From Mactromeris polynyma (Eukaryota; Mollusca; Bivalvia; Venerida; Mactridae): a stretch of DNA of 64,000 bases. The number at the start of each line of letters is the position of its first letter. The first letter of the stretch is position 1. The position numbers were made by a program, and so were the translations under genes. The notes under the pieces were generated by a model. That model was given only the letters and a program-made list of their open reading frames with translations. It had not been told where the DNA came from and made no database searches. Of this stretch, positions 46,098-60,600 are shown in pieces. The stretch spans positions 10,852,807-10,916,806 of the forward strand of contig JASFXZ010000003.1 in NCBI GenBank assembly GCA_032209605.1, read 5' to 3'.

Positions 46098-46931
46098 AGA
46101 CTAATTACAAATCAGTTTTGTAACATTTATTTCATTCAACTACATAAATGTACAACATCAGTCATTTGAGATTTACACCCTAGTAATGATGGTACAAACC
46201 AGATATACATAAAAATGTAGGTCCAACAGGTAGAAATGTTACTAATCATTTTTCCTGTAACACACCAAGAACGTACAAGTTTCAGGGCATGAGACAGTGT
46301 TTGGGGACTGATACCTACACATGGGGGAATTTTAAGTCTTTGGAAGATGAAAAGGAGAATTTTGAGCTATTTGAACCTGTATGATCAAATTTTTATACCG
46401 ATTTTAATCAATTGTGACAAATGGGCTGTAATTTCTACTTTCTGACAAATGTCTTGCTATATTTAAAGTAATGTGAGTCGACCCCAAATAATCTTAGAAG
46501 TTTTGTTTCTTTTTTGTCGGGGAAATTGGGGGAAAACAAAACTAGTAGGGGAAATGTACCCTTAAATGGCCCCAAAAATGGCCAAACCAGTGGGCCAAGT
46601 TTAGACAACAACCAAATTGCAAAAACAGTCCAAGTAACTAATAGAGCAATCTATACGGCACGATTGTTGGATTCCCTTTCTTCTCAACGCTTCCTAAAAA
46701 AATGCGTAGCTTTAGTCTTGTTACATTTCATACATCAGAAAAAATGCACCTGAGAAATTCCAGCAGGAGCAGCAATAGATTTAATGCAGCAATGGATTTT
46801 AATACAAGTGCATTCTAAAACTTCAAGTACTGTTGAGAACATATTTCTTAAAACTACTTGTCACTGTTTTAAAATATTTTCGGCACCTACTTAAATCTGA
46901 CAACAAATAGAAAAAGCAATGAACAATAAAT
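46098..46931 (-). other. POLB: POLB 3' UTR
   Basis: About 830 bp without coding potential between the POLB stop and its poly(A) signal; it ends tail to tail with MASK. Confidence 0.5.
46126..46131 (-). terminator. Poly(A) signal AATAAA (POLB)
   Basis: TTTATT on the plus strand, read as AATAAA on the minus strand, about 800 nt past the POLB stop. Cleavage downstream would reach into the MASK 3' end, so the two transcripts probably overlap. Confidence 0.5.
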
Positions 46932-49900
46932 TCAAGCATTTCTTTCAGCTGGTTTTTTGAAAGCCATATCGAGGTAATCGAAAACGTCCTCCTCGCAACT
47001 CACAGGTAATGGTTCTCCAGGAACACCTACAAATAGAGGATAACGACAGATAAATATTCAGTTTGTAGTTTAATCATATGTGGAAGTCGTCCACTACTTG
47101 CAGAACAGGTTGGGAATATTTGGTTACCCAGGAATGCAGATTGGGTCGACTTCAATCTTCAGACCCATGTCATTTTAAATTGAGTCTTGAAGCCAATTGC
47201 CATACCAGACAAAGGGGCCATGACGTTTGAAGAAAATGTGAGTGGCTGGACATACAAGGGTGAGCTCAAAAAGCAGTTCAGTTCAAGAAAAATCCTATAT
47301 ACACTAAACAAATTTTCTAAACGTCCATGTAATAAAATACAAATTTAAGAAAACGGTTTTATATGCCGACTTAAAATTTGGCATTCTAGTATTATACATA
47401 ATACTCTTATCGACTTCCACAAAGAAAATACCTATTTATCGTCATGGTTGACCACGCATGACGGCGAGTACGATTTTCAACTTTTAGCACGAGGATCACG
47501 TGTACTGTGAAGTAAGCGGTGAAATTCATTTCAATGCAATCCACGTTGTATGTCCAACACGAAAAACAAAAGATGCCGACAAAGACCACTATGCTTCATG
47601 TATTTATTTAGAACAATTGATGGGTATTTTCATATCGGATGAGATTCACATGATTTCACAAACATTTCACAGGTCTAAAACTGTGTTTTTAAATAGACTT
47701 GAGTATATAAACCACACACATATCCAGTTCATCTTTGCATGTGAAATTTAATGAAACAAATGGAAAATAAAATTAGTATATACTTACCAGTGCTGCCAAC
47801 TGGACGGATTGAGTATTCATTCAACGTGAAGCCTTTCTCGAGTGCCACGGTTCTCATATCCCTGTTGAACATATCACTACCAGTGAAGTAAAGCAGGGCA
47901 CAGTAATACTGATCGTGAGGTAAGAGACGTATATCTATCCGTCTGTATGATTGCTTCTTTTCATCTGTGTCGGCTAATTTACACACGCCCTGTACGAGAC
48001 ATAATCACACGTATATTATATTTAGATTTTTGGCCAGTCAGTTATACATGTATAATAGATAGTTCCAACATTTACAATATTTACCTCCCTTGTTCTGCAC
48101 AGTCCGCCATATTGATAGGCAAATTTCCTTATAGTTTATAGGGAATATAATGTAAATGATGATATAAAAATCAGGATAAGAAAATAACATATTCATTATG
48201 CTTATGTGGGCAGATGGCTCAGAAGGTTGAAGAAAGAGAGGTTGTCACATGCAAATTCTCTTGGATTTTTTCCAATTACCACATACAAGTGCTTGTCAGT
48301 TTAGCCTATCAAAATGGCTGACTATTCAAAACAAGGGATGTAATTAATGTAGAATTGGAACTATCTATTACAAAGGAGTATTCCATTTATGGAAACAGGT
48401 GATCAATACTATTTGTTAAAATTCGGATTGTTTCAGTCATCTGCTACAACATAGATTATCACATCAAGATTACTATTGTACAGCCGCTGTGATGTAATGG
48501 GTGGAAAGCAGATCTCGCACAAAAAGATTTCTGTTCAATCCTCAAAAATAACACATAATTAAACAAATCCCCCTCATGGAAATAAACATATCATTCTAAA
48601 AATAAAACTGTAAGGTCAATTGAATTCGTCTAGACATGAAATTATCAAAGTCTAGTTAAATATTTTACCACATTTCTTGTGTGCTTTGGACGTCAAACTA
48701 AAAAAAATCATTCTAAAATGATATTTTAAAAGAAGAGTGATAACAGAATCATAAATATCCACCAATATTGCTTTGTACGAGGAAATGAGGGCCCTTCACG
48801 CTGCAATGCTTACACAAACCCTGAGAAAAAGCCATATGAATTATGGTTTCAAACAGTTGAGGCAAGGATAATGTTGTGTATGTTAATGTATTCTATTGGT
48901 CAGTATGTATTACTGATAAGCCCCGCCTACTAGTCTTATCTCTACCTGCCACACTCTGTAGTATTTAGTTAATAAATAGTAGTTCAGCTATATACACGTG
49001 TTCTTATATTATCTATAAAACACAACAATCTGGCGACGAGGATAAAAGACATTAAATTTTGGGAATTTTATCCATTAAAATAAAATGACTTATTGATAAT
49101 GTGCGTAAAATTCTGGATTTAATTGTCAGTGCAAAATGGCTGGATTAATAGGAAATTTATCTGGATTTGATGGCAATTCTGAGACATGGACATCTTATGA
49201 AGAACGTTTAGAGCAATATTTTCTAGTAAATGAAATTGATGGTGATAAAAAGGTACCAGCTTTGTTAACATTACTAGGAGAAAAGACATATGGATTACTT
49301 AGGAGTTTAACATCTCCTGACAAACCCTCTACAAAGTCATATGATGAACTATGTGCTTTATTGAATAGACATTTAAGTCCAAAGCCATTGATAATCGCTG
49401 AACGATTTCGGTTTCACAAACGCAACCAAGGCGTTAGTGAAGGTGTAACTGACTATGTGGCTTCACTTAGGAAACTAGCGGAACATTGTGAATTTAAGGA
49501 TAATTTAAATGACACATTAAGGGACCGTTTAGTTTGTGGCCTGAAAAATGAGCAAATCCAAAGAAGATTATTATCTACGGAGGACCTCACTCTGAAGAAA
49601 GCAATAGACACTGCTATTGCAATGGAGACTGCATCAAAGGACGCAGCAGAACTTCAGTCGTTGACGTCCAATGTCAACAAAATTGAAAAGAAGAAGTTTC
49701 AATATAAGTTGAAACAAAAGTCAGGAAATTCAAGCCCAGCAGTGAAACCATGTATTCACTGTGGTAAGAACAATCACGCATCATTCAAATGTAGATTCAA
49801 AAATGCTGTTTGTCACGGCTGTAATGGAAAAGGACATATTAAGTCAATATGTTTGAAATCTCGTGGTGTTAACACTGTGAATGATGAAGATCCGGTTATG

Positions 49901-52900
49901 ATAATAAATACGGTAAAACGAAGCTCGAGCAAGAAAATTATTATAACACCGGAAGTGGACGGCGTACCAGTTGAAATGGAGGTCGACACAGGGTCAGCTG
50001 TTTCTCTGATGTCAAGAGAAATATTCCAGAAATGTTTTGGAAAAGTGACATTGGACAAGCCAACGTCAGTATTAAAAACTTATTCTGGTGAAGAATTACA
50101 GCAGGCCGGGACCAAAATGGTACGTGTATACTACAATGGGCAGACGGAATTATTGAAATTGTGCGTTGTGATGGGCAACGGACCAACGTTGTTTGGGCGA
50201 GAGTGGATGACCAAGATTACTCTGGACTGGAATAGCATTGTACATGTGAATTCCATTGATGACCAAACAACACAGAAACGTCTAGGGGATATTATGCAAC
50301 GTTATGCAACTGTGTTTTCCGACGGCATAGGAAAAGTAGTCGGAATAAGGGCTACGTTATCCGTGAAGGAAAATGCGACACCTAAATTTGTCAAAGCTAG
50401 ACCTGTACCATATTCGTTAAAACCAAAAATTGAAAACGAATTGGATAGTTTGGAAAAACAGGGGATTATAACGAAGGTTAAAACGTCCGAATGGGCTACA
50501 CCGATCGTGCCAGTAGTTAAGCCTTCCGGAGCAGTTCGAATCTGTGGGGACTTCAAGGTGACAGTTAATCAAGCAATTAACGTGGACAAATACCCTCTAC
50601 CAAGGATCGAGGACATATTTGCCAATTTGTCAAATGGACATAAATACTCAAAATTGGATTTACGACAAGCCTATCTACAGTTGGAGTGTGACGACAGCAC
50701 TAAACAAATGTTGACAATAAACACTCACAAAGGGCTCTATTCGTATAATAGATTAACATATGGAGTTTCAGCAGCACCTGCAATATGGCAAAGAACAATA
50801 GAACAGATTCTACAGGGACTTCCGGGAGTACAGTGCATTCTCGATGACATGGTCATTACTGGTAAAAATGATCAGATTCACTTGGATAATTTAGAAAATG
50901 TCGTGCAACGTTTGTCACAATATGGATTAAAAGTGAACAAAGAAAAATGTCAGTTCTTTCAAGAAAGAATAAGTTACTGTGGACATGAAATTGACGAAAA
51001 TGGTCTGTGGAAATGTAAGGACAAAGTGGATTCTATTGTGAATACACCACCTCCACAGAATGTAACGTCATTAAGGGCATATCTCGGATTACTTAATTAC
51101 TACCACAGGTTTTTAAATGATTTAGCAACCGTAATTAAACCGTTAAATCAACTGCTTGAAAAGGGGCGAAAATTTGTATGGTCAAAACAGTGCCAAGACG
51201 CGTTCGCGAAATCAAAAGTATTGATCACGTCGGAACCCGTTCTCACGCACTATGATCCGGAATTACCCGTACGATTAGCAACGGACGCTTCTCCATTCGG
51301 TATTTCCGCGATAATGTCACATGTTATGCTTGACGGCAGTGAAAAGCCGATCGCATACGCGAGTCGATCACTTTCTAAGCCAGAACGAATGTATGCACAA
51401 ATACAAAGAGAGGCAACTGCGATTTATTGGGCTGTACGGAAATATTACCCGTATTTGTATGGTCGAAAATTCACATTGATAACAGACTGTCAGGCATTGT
51501 TATCAATATTTTCCCCAAGCAAAGGTATTCCTGCTACGTCGGCTGCAAGGATACAAAGGTATGCGGTATATTTATCAGGTTTTGATTATGATATACAGTA
51601 CAAAAGTACTACAAAGCATACAAATGTAGATGGTATGTCGCGTTTACCCGCACCGTCATTCTCGGAAAATGAGATGAATTTCGAGGAAGTGTTTTTCAAT
51701 GAGCAATTTGATAAACTTCCCGTGACTAGCGCGCAAATCAAGCGAGAAACGCAACATGAACCAGTCTTATCACGTGTTTACGAGAATGTAAACAAGGGAT
51801 GGAACAATGATGTAAACGATCCTAGGTTGAAAGGTTACCACACACGCCGGAACGAATTGACTATTCAAAGAGGTTGTTTGATGTGGGGAATCAGGGTTGT
51901 AATTCCATCTAAATTAAGGGAACGAGTGTTAGAACTTTTACATTGTAGTCATGGGGGCATTGTTAAAATGAAGAATTTAGCGCGTAGTTATGTCTGGTGG
52001 CCTGGAATTGATTCTGATATTGAACTAATGGTTAAACAATGTCAAGGTTGCCAGATGCAACAAAAATCCCCAGCGAAAGTTCAGTTGCACCCGTGGGAAA
52101 ATGCGCGTACTAATTTTGAACGAGTACACGTGGACTTCGTAGGTCCATTTCAAGGACGCATGTTTTTAGTCATTATCTGTGCTCGTAGCAAATGGGCGGA
52201 AATTGAGGACATGGGTAATTGCACCACCGCTGACAAGACAATTCAAGTCTTGAGAACTATTTTTAGTCGCTATGGTTTACCGAAACAGTTAGTAAGCGAT
52301 AACGGGGTACAATTTACCTCAGATGCATTTGCGCAATTTATGAAAAATAATGGAGTTTTTCATATACGAACTGCGGTAGCCAAACCTTCTACGAACGGTT
52401 TAGTGGAACGGCTAAACGGAACATTTAAGTCAAGTATCCGTGCAATGAAATTTGACAAGGGTGATCTCAACTTAAAACTGTCGAATTTCTTGTTAACGTA
52501 TCGTAATTCGATTCACCAAAGCACGCAGGAAAGTCCTGCTATGATGTTTTTTGGGAGAAGTTTGCGAAATAGGTTAGATTTATTAAAACCAGATACAGAC
52601 GGCTATGTTGAAAAACAAAGAATGAAACTAGCTACGTCAGAATCGCGAAAATTTAGAGAATTTGAGATAGGAGACACTGTTATAGCACGAGACTATAGAC
52701 CAACGGCAACCGAAAAATGGTTACCTGGTACAATTTTATCCCGTGAGGGACCTCTCATGTATAAAATTGACATAGGAAATAATCAAGTCTGGAGAAGGCA
52801 TGTTGATCAGTTACGCAAATCGGAATTTACTGTTCAATCACAATACCGGGAAAATGAAAGTTCAACGCTTAACCCTGTTACTCCGACTTTATCTACTTTC

Positions 52901-54653
52901 CCAGATAAACATATGGGAAATAATCCTTTGGTAGAAATCAGTAATCAGGAGAAATTGCCTACATCTGAGAATAATGAAAGAAATGAGAGTAGTTCTAGGT
53001 CAGATGACATAACCATGGAACGCAGGTATCCTGTTAGGGATCGTAAACCACCTGACCGTCTTTCATACTGAGAACAGTATAAACATTTGAGTGTGTGAAT
53101 ACAACAAACCATTAGCTATGGTAATAAACATCAGTTTAGGGGAACTTGTAAAATGTTAGAATGAACAATCATAAACAATCAGGACTTGTTTAAACAAATG
53201 TACTAATTGATACAATTATAAACACTCAAGATGTTTCTCACAGCTTATCAGATTATTTACTTTGAATACACATATATGTTATCATGTAAAATGATTATTT
53301 ACAGGTACAACTTCCAGAATATCGGACTTCAAATCTAAGAGGGGAGAACTGTTGTGTATGTTAATGTATTCTATTGGTCAGTATGTATTACTGATAAGCC
53401 CCGCCTACTAGTCTTATCTCTACCTGCCACACTCTGTAGTATTTAGTTAATAAATAGTAGTTCAGCTATATACACGTGTTCTTATATTATCTATAAAACA
53501 CAACAGATAAGAAAGTAATAAAACAAATTCAGTTAATTTATTCTTCACTGTAATTATTGTGAAAAATGTACCAATATAAGACCTAATGAAAGCATTTGAG
53601 TGTACACTTCATGGGAATCATATGTATGAAGTTTTATTAGAATCCTTTGAAATGTGCAGAGAGGACAGAGCAATCACATGGCCAATGATAAGATGACACT
53701 TATGTTATAATGTACCTGTACAAACATCATTTGCAGGAGTTAAATACAATTTGAATGACATAAATCTATCCACATTTTAATTTCACTATCAACATAAATA
53801 TTTTCGTTCTCAGTACAGCATCACCTAAAGTAAAACCAAATGTCAAATATAACATTAAGCACAGTTAAGTCCTACAAAGGACATCAACACTATCATACCA
53901 TGAACTTAGAATCCCCAAGAGACAATCTTTCGGTGATGAAGTCGACTTCTTCCAATTGAGCCACAACTTTTTTCAACAAATCTGGCTGCAAAATACAAAG
54001 TATTGTATTATTTAAAACTGTTCTTTTTATTTTAAAACTTAAGAAAAAAATAAACATTTATGTGCAAAATATACATTCATATAATTCAATGAAATGTTCA
54101 CTCAGTATCAATATTTTAGCTACAGGATTTTTTCAGAATGAGATGTATAAAAGTGTTCATAGGAATGCTTATAAATTGTGCATGATTTTATTTTTCAGGA
54201 TAAATGAATATTTACCATTTTCTTTGAGGTGGATGTGAAAGACGGATGAGTCAGCAATATATCAATATCGCCACTAGAGGCAGCACCTTTAAAGTACAAA
54301 AAGGTTGATGCGAATATAAAAATATCATTCCGATATACAGTACGATAAGACCATTGAAGACAAACAATGCACTAGACTAAAAATCTCTAAAAGCAGGTGA
54401 GGAAATGGAAAACAGACTTTCATAGGGTATATCGAGATTCAAGTCATATAAGTCTATCTTCTTTACATATACAGTCGGACATCATTCATTCAAATTCATC
54501 GGTTCTGAATTTCCCCCCCCTAAATAATGCATGATTTTGAATAACTCAATTCAATTCTGCATGCCTAAGATACATCGGGACCTGATGTTTATTTCGGATT
54601 ATACCAAGTCATCAGATAAACGGTTGTTGAATAAACAAGGTCTGACTTACATA

Positions 54654-54693
<40 letters not shown>

Positions 54694-57600
54694 CTGGTTT
54701 TGCTTTCATCTCCTGATATAATAAATTGTCATTCAAATATGTTTAAAGGGAACGAATGGCAAATGCACTTTAATAGGAAAATATAAGACTTCGACAAGTC
54801 TATGTAAACACTCGTAGGAAAATTTATGTGACACTTGTTTGACGTTAATGGAAACTCAATGACACTCAAATATAATTCATAACACAGTATAACCTGCATA
54901 AACTTCATTAAAGTTTGAACTACTTTATCTAGTATCAATTGTGAAACAAGTCTTAACTACTTAGATTGTTAAAAGTTGGCTTAGAGTTCCAAATGTGTAC
55001 TCTCAACTTATTCAGGAATTTTGGAAGACTATGGAACAATCTTGCCCATGACAGAATTCAAACCCTTGACCTTCACTTTAGGACTTAGACTATTGCCTGA
55101 CCAATATGCCTCCCTGCTGGTTGGGGGAGAAATCTGCACCAAAACTGTAAAAACAGCAGTTTTAACAAGACTCACCTCTTCTAAAACTGCCACATACTTT
55201 TGCTTCGTAATCAGAATCTACAGAATTAATTTCAGCAAATGCCTTGTCCTGAAATATCATTTATGGTAAATTAATTATAAACCTAGTCATAGCACAGGAG
55301 ATTGTCACAAATTCTCTCGCTATAGAATGGATAAAGGGAGGGAACTCTAAAAGGTCATTGTTTTACAGGATGCACAGAACAGGTATTGTACATAAACAGG
55401 ATACAATAGAGTGATAATGCTTTCAGAAGGGAACATTTAACTACAGTAGCACGTTACCACGTTATCAAAAATAGATGTATCCGATGCCCCGTTATGGGCT
55501 TTTAAGTAAAAAAAAGGCCATAACTCTGTCAAAACTTTGTGGACTGTTACTAAAATCTACCAGTATTTTATTACCCTATACTTATGTGCCGAGTACAAAT
55601 GGAATCCATCCAGCCATCCTTTTAAGAGTTTATGTTTGGAAACCAGACAGATGGACAGGGGTAATGCCCCTTCGAAAGGCCAGGGCATAAAAACAGCACA
55701 ACAAAATAACACAGTACTTTTCAATTCTTCTGACAAAATTTGTTTTCTTTATCAACTGTAACATAATACCTGTAATTCTATCATTTCTTCTCTTGGTATT
55801 CTCTGCTCAAAGTCTTCATAATGTCTGTAGATATGGAAATATGATACAATATATACACAATGTATCAGACAGACATGTTGCAAATATTATCGTTTAAACA
55901 AAAAAAGCGAATACAAAAGGTTGTTTAAATAAATGAACAATATTATAAGCCAATAATCCTATAATAATTAATATGTTCAGGGTAAATGACGTTTAGTTTA
56001 AAAGTATCCCTTTTTAGGAATTTAACTTAAACATAAGATTTACATCAATAATATTTTAGATTGAACAAGTAATATGTGTACACTTATTGAGGTCCATTTC
56101 AATATTCAATCAATTCAATTGGTGCAATGCATGTCCCACAAATAAATAATCAGACTATAACTTCTCATGTTGAGGTGGTTCAGATATAGAGCCAAACAAT
56201 GAACCCTCTATAATATAAAACGTATTCTGTATACAATCTTACTTTAGTCCTATCTTCTGATGATGATTCAATTTATCAGTGTGGGTTTTAAGATCTAAAA
56301 GACAGAAAACATTGAGTGAGTCATGCCTCACAAGGCAGACAACTTCATAAGTATGAATAGATAGTTCCCATATTTACAATATTTACCTCCCTTGTTCTGA
56401 ATAGTCAGCCATATTGATAGGCAAATTTCCTTAAAGTTTATAGGGAATATAATGTAAACGATGATAAATAATCAGACATATAAAAATAACTTATCCATTA
56501 TGCTGTTATGGGCAGATGGCTCAGAAAGTTGAAGAAAAAGTGGTTTTCACATGCAAATTCCCTTGGTATTTTCACATTTATCACATATTGGGAATTACTC
56601 CTATAAGTGCTTATCAGTTTTGCCTATCAAAATGGCTGATGATTCAGAACAAGGGAGGTAAATATTGTAGCTGTGGGAACTATCTATACAAAAAACTGCA
56701 ACATAACATGGAATGAAGCATCAGGTGACTCAATGAAAACAAAAGATTCTGAGATAAAACTATGAAGTTTTTATATTTATTTAGTTATCTGCTCTTTGAT
56801 AAATGCTTCGAGCATAGCCCTTTATCAAAATCATGGAAATATTGTTAAAGAGAGGTTGTTGTTAAAGAGAGGTTAAACGTTAATTTCAAGAGCAGGTAAC
56901 TGAATACAATGTAGTTATAAGAGTTTATTATCCCTACTTGAATAAATGTTATCAGAGTATATCAAGTTCTTATCAATAATGCAACAAATTATATAATGTT
57001 GCATCATAATTTGTCTTATCAGCTGAAATATTTTATCAAGTCGGTACAAGCATTCCAAAACGGGAAATACGGAAGTCCATAAATAATCTCTTAAACTCAA
57101 AATGTCCAAGATATCATCTTGTTTTAGAAAATACAATCAGTACATACTTGAACAAGGAACGGAAAACATAAACATATTCTTAACTTAGCAGAAAATCTAA
57201 TTCACAATAATATCTACATAGATCTATGCCATATAAGGACAGTTTTGAAATGGTTCTTATTAATCAAGTGGTCTGATTTTCTAGTTAAAATATAGTCGAA
57301 ACATTGAAAATGGGTATATGAATATAATTATGGTCTGATTCATGAGGTGATCCTAATTTCGAGGTGGTCTTTCAGAGAAGTTTTACTGTATAACATTAAG
57401 GAAAAAAATTACAGCCAAGTAATTTGACAGACACAAGAGTTTTATAACTCAGGCTTGGTAAGGAAGGAACAGTTTTGCAACAAAGCCTCAATATGATACA
57501 GCATACAGAGACTGAATTATTAAACACGATGTTAAGTCAGTCTTTGTAAAATATGTAGCGAATTTAAATTCAGTCATACCATTCTTAATCCAATTATTGT

Positions 57601-60600
57601 AAATTTACATCTGCTCACAACTTTTAGAAGCAATATGAAAACTGATATTACCTTCAATACTCATGATTCCATCTTGTACCAATTTCTGGGCAGCAGCTGG
57701 TCTGTAAAGAGAAAATAGGACCATGCCAAGAGAGATGCATACAACGTCCTTGTCCCATGTAACAAAACAAGAACTGACTGCAGCTTTAACATACCTCATA
57801 CACACTGAAGATTCAATATTAACCAGGGTTCCATTTCACCCTGAAGTTAACCCTGACATTACCAAAAGGCCACATTTTGACCCTTAGGATTCTTGCAGAA
57901 GTAGATTTTTCTCTACATTAAAGGTATTTTGGCAATAAAATGGTTAAATCTGGTAAAAATGAGCAAAATGACCCTTGAGATTCAGCACCTAGTAGAACCA
58001 CTGTATTTACATCTATAGCCAGATGTCTACAGTAATAGTCCAGATACATTAACAAACATTTGTTTTCATTTGATTCAGATCCACAGGACTGTCTCAAGTA
58101 TTATAATATGCACTCTCTGCAGAGGGGCATCTCGTGAGCAACAACCTCTCTTTAACAACAACATAATTTTTTCCTGTGGTAAAAATTTATGACAAATTTA
58201 GCCTCTCTTGAGCAACAACTGAAATTTGTGACTCCCAAAGAGTGTTGCCCTAGATACGGTGCACTGTTCATAATAATGGGGAATATAGAACCTGGACCAA
58301 TTGGCAGGGGTGTCACTTATTCTTGAAATAGCAGGGAAATCACAGAAAAGTAGGCGAGGGTCTGGGGGTACTACCCTTAATTATGATCATTCATGCAAGA
58401 AAAGAAACAAGAGATGATGATCAAGTTACTGGGTAATTTTACCGGCTCCCGACTCTTAATGACACCCCTGCAATGGTGTACTGGATCACTGCTTATACAT
58501 CTTACAGGTACCAACAAACTTTTATCCATCTTCCGAAAGAGGAAATCAAGGGTTTAGTGTGATACTAACTTCTTATTTACAAAAACTAAGTTACAACCGT
58601 TTAACACCAATCCCTAAAACACAGACATAATCTACATTACATCGATATAATACCCAAACTTTCTAATTTTCAGTTTGGGATATTTTTTTCGATTTCGACT
58701 TATAGAATTACATATCATGGTCATGAAATATTCATGCATCTATTACGTTATTCAAAATGAGCGTCAGACTCCAACTGCTGCATTGAATAATATATTACAA
58801 TAAAGATTTTCTGTATTATAACGACAACAATTTCAACAGCTCCACTCAATCATTATGAAGGAGGCTTTTACAATCCATTTACAAAACAAGGATATTAGAT
58901 TTACATACATTTTTATCAACCAGGAAGCAATTATCTATAACAAATACTTCAAAGACCCATACATAAAGCTTTGAGACCATTTGTTTAAAGATTGCTGTGA
59001 AATCAATCAAGGGTTGACCTAGGTGTCAGGTGTTCTACCCCTCGACTACTACACCTCGGAGATCTGTATTTTCATCCATGGCGCTTGGCCCAAAATTTAA
59101 TATTTATGTTAACCTTGATATTAAGGAAGCTTGGTTTCAAAATAGGAGATACAACTTAACATATTTTTATACTACAGTAAAACCTCACTCAAACACAACC
59201 TCAATAATAAGACCACCTCAAAATTAAGAACACAATTTTCAGGTCCATTTTCACTGTTTTGCTCTTTATTTAAACTTAATATTAAGACCACCTCAATATT
59301 AAGACCATTTTTCAAGCGTCCCATGGGTTGTCTTATTATTAAGGTTTTACTGTACGTATATTGATCTTACCCAATGCCGGTCACTTTGGTCAACTCTGTT
59401 ATAGCAGTGTTCGTATCATTGGCTCGAATCTGAAATCATATAAAAATTACCAAAAAAATTGTAACATTTAAATAAATCCTGTGGTAGCAGTAAAAATATT
59501 GAAATTACAATATTGTGCATTTGTTATACAAAGAATATGTCGGAAGCAAATTTTGACAGCAAATAACTGCATAAAAATTAACATTCAACAGAACTACTAC
59601 ATTTTTTCTGTAGTACATTAATGTCTTTTTGTTTACAAAATGAACTTGAGCAGAAAGTTTGTTTGTATCATATACCCACATAACATATGAAACTCAAAAC
59701 AGAACAGTTTTAATCACCCATTAAAAACACATACTTGATTCTTCCTTATATAGAACTTTTACTGTAGTTATATTATAAAATAAAATGACATCACAGATGT
59801 ATAATGGCACCGATGTATGACTTACCCTAATTCTCTATAGAAATAACAACATATTGTGTGACATTATAATCGCTTTGCAGTAATGACCACTCCAACAATG
59901 GATGAGAAAATGTTTTTTTTACCCAAAAATAAAATTTATTGAAATAGTACATTTTGTGTCCATCAATAACTGAACTGATTTAGCTTGGTTTTAAAAATCA
60001 CACACACAAACATGCCAAGGGCTCAATTTTACCATTTCCAGAAAACTTTTAACAAATTCATTTATTCATGACCTTTTTTAATATATATCTTCCATTTTAG
60101 TACATTAATTTTGCATTAAAATCACCACAAACCTTTTCTAACTTTTGCAGCTTGCCAGTTTTTATGAACTCATCAATCTTCAATCCAATTTTTTCACCAA
60201 TACCTTCCTACAAAACAGGAACATTTTATATGATACAAATTTATCCTTCGAGTTACCCAGATACACAGTAACATTTCAAATCATTTCAAGTTACAGAATA
60301 TAGTATGTGAAATTACCAAGAATTTCTAGCCTGTAAAAATATCATTTTAAAAGCAGAACCTTCCCTTAAAATCAGGGGAATGGGACCAGAGCCCTGTGAA
60401 AGAGGAATTGTCACATCATTTCCATAAGACAGTGAAATTCTTTCATGTAAATATTCGGATAAATAAAACAATGAACTACTCTTTTCTCTTGAGGGATTTT
60501 TTTGGGTAAAATTGGGTATTTATTTCAGATCTGGGTGAATGCATGGGGTTGAGTTTGTGCCTCAACAATGGTCACATGAAGAATCAAATGAATCACACTC

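Larger units (their letters stand above)
48872..53505 (+). mobile_element. Intact Ty3/gypsy (Mag-type, Steamer-like) LTR retrotransposon
   Basis: Complete element of 4,634 bp: 156-bp LTR, primer-binding region (TGGCGACGAGGAT at 49030), one Gag-Pol frame, polypurine tract (AAGAGGGGAGAAC just before 53350), 156-bp LTR. The flanks carry GATAA on both sides (48867-48871 and 53506-53510), a 5-bp target duplication. The LTRs start TG and end CA and I find no difference between them, so the insertion is recent. It is antisense to POLB, inside the intron between exons 10 and 11. There is no envelope gene. Single-frame Gag-Pol with two zinc knuckles fits the Mag group, to which the bivalve Steamer elements belong; the Steamer link itself is inference. 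Confidence 0.95.

Noticed and set aside
47500..47751. 83-codon plus-strand frame
   Set aside because: Falls in a POLB intron, shows no domain, and has no splice or promoter support.
53072..53349. Envelope gene after Gag-Pol
   Set aside because: Only about 280 bp of AT-rich sequence with no reading frame; this is a retrotransposon without an envelope.
56516..56716. 66-codon frame as a small gene
   Set aside because: It lies wholly within the GATAGTTCC MITE and its matching stretch in the other copy is not open.
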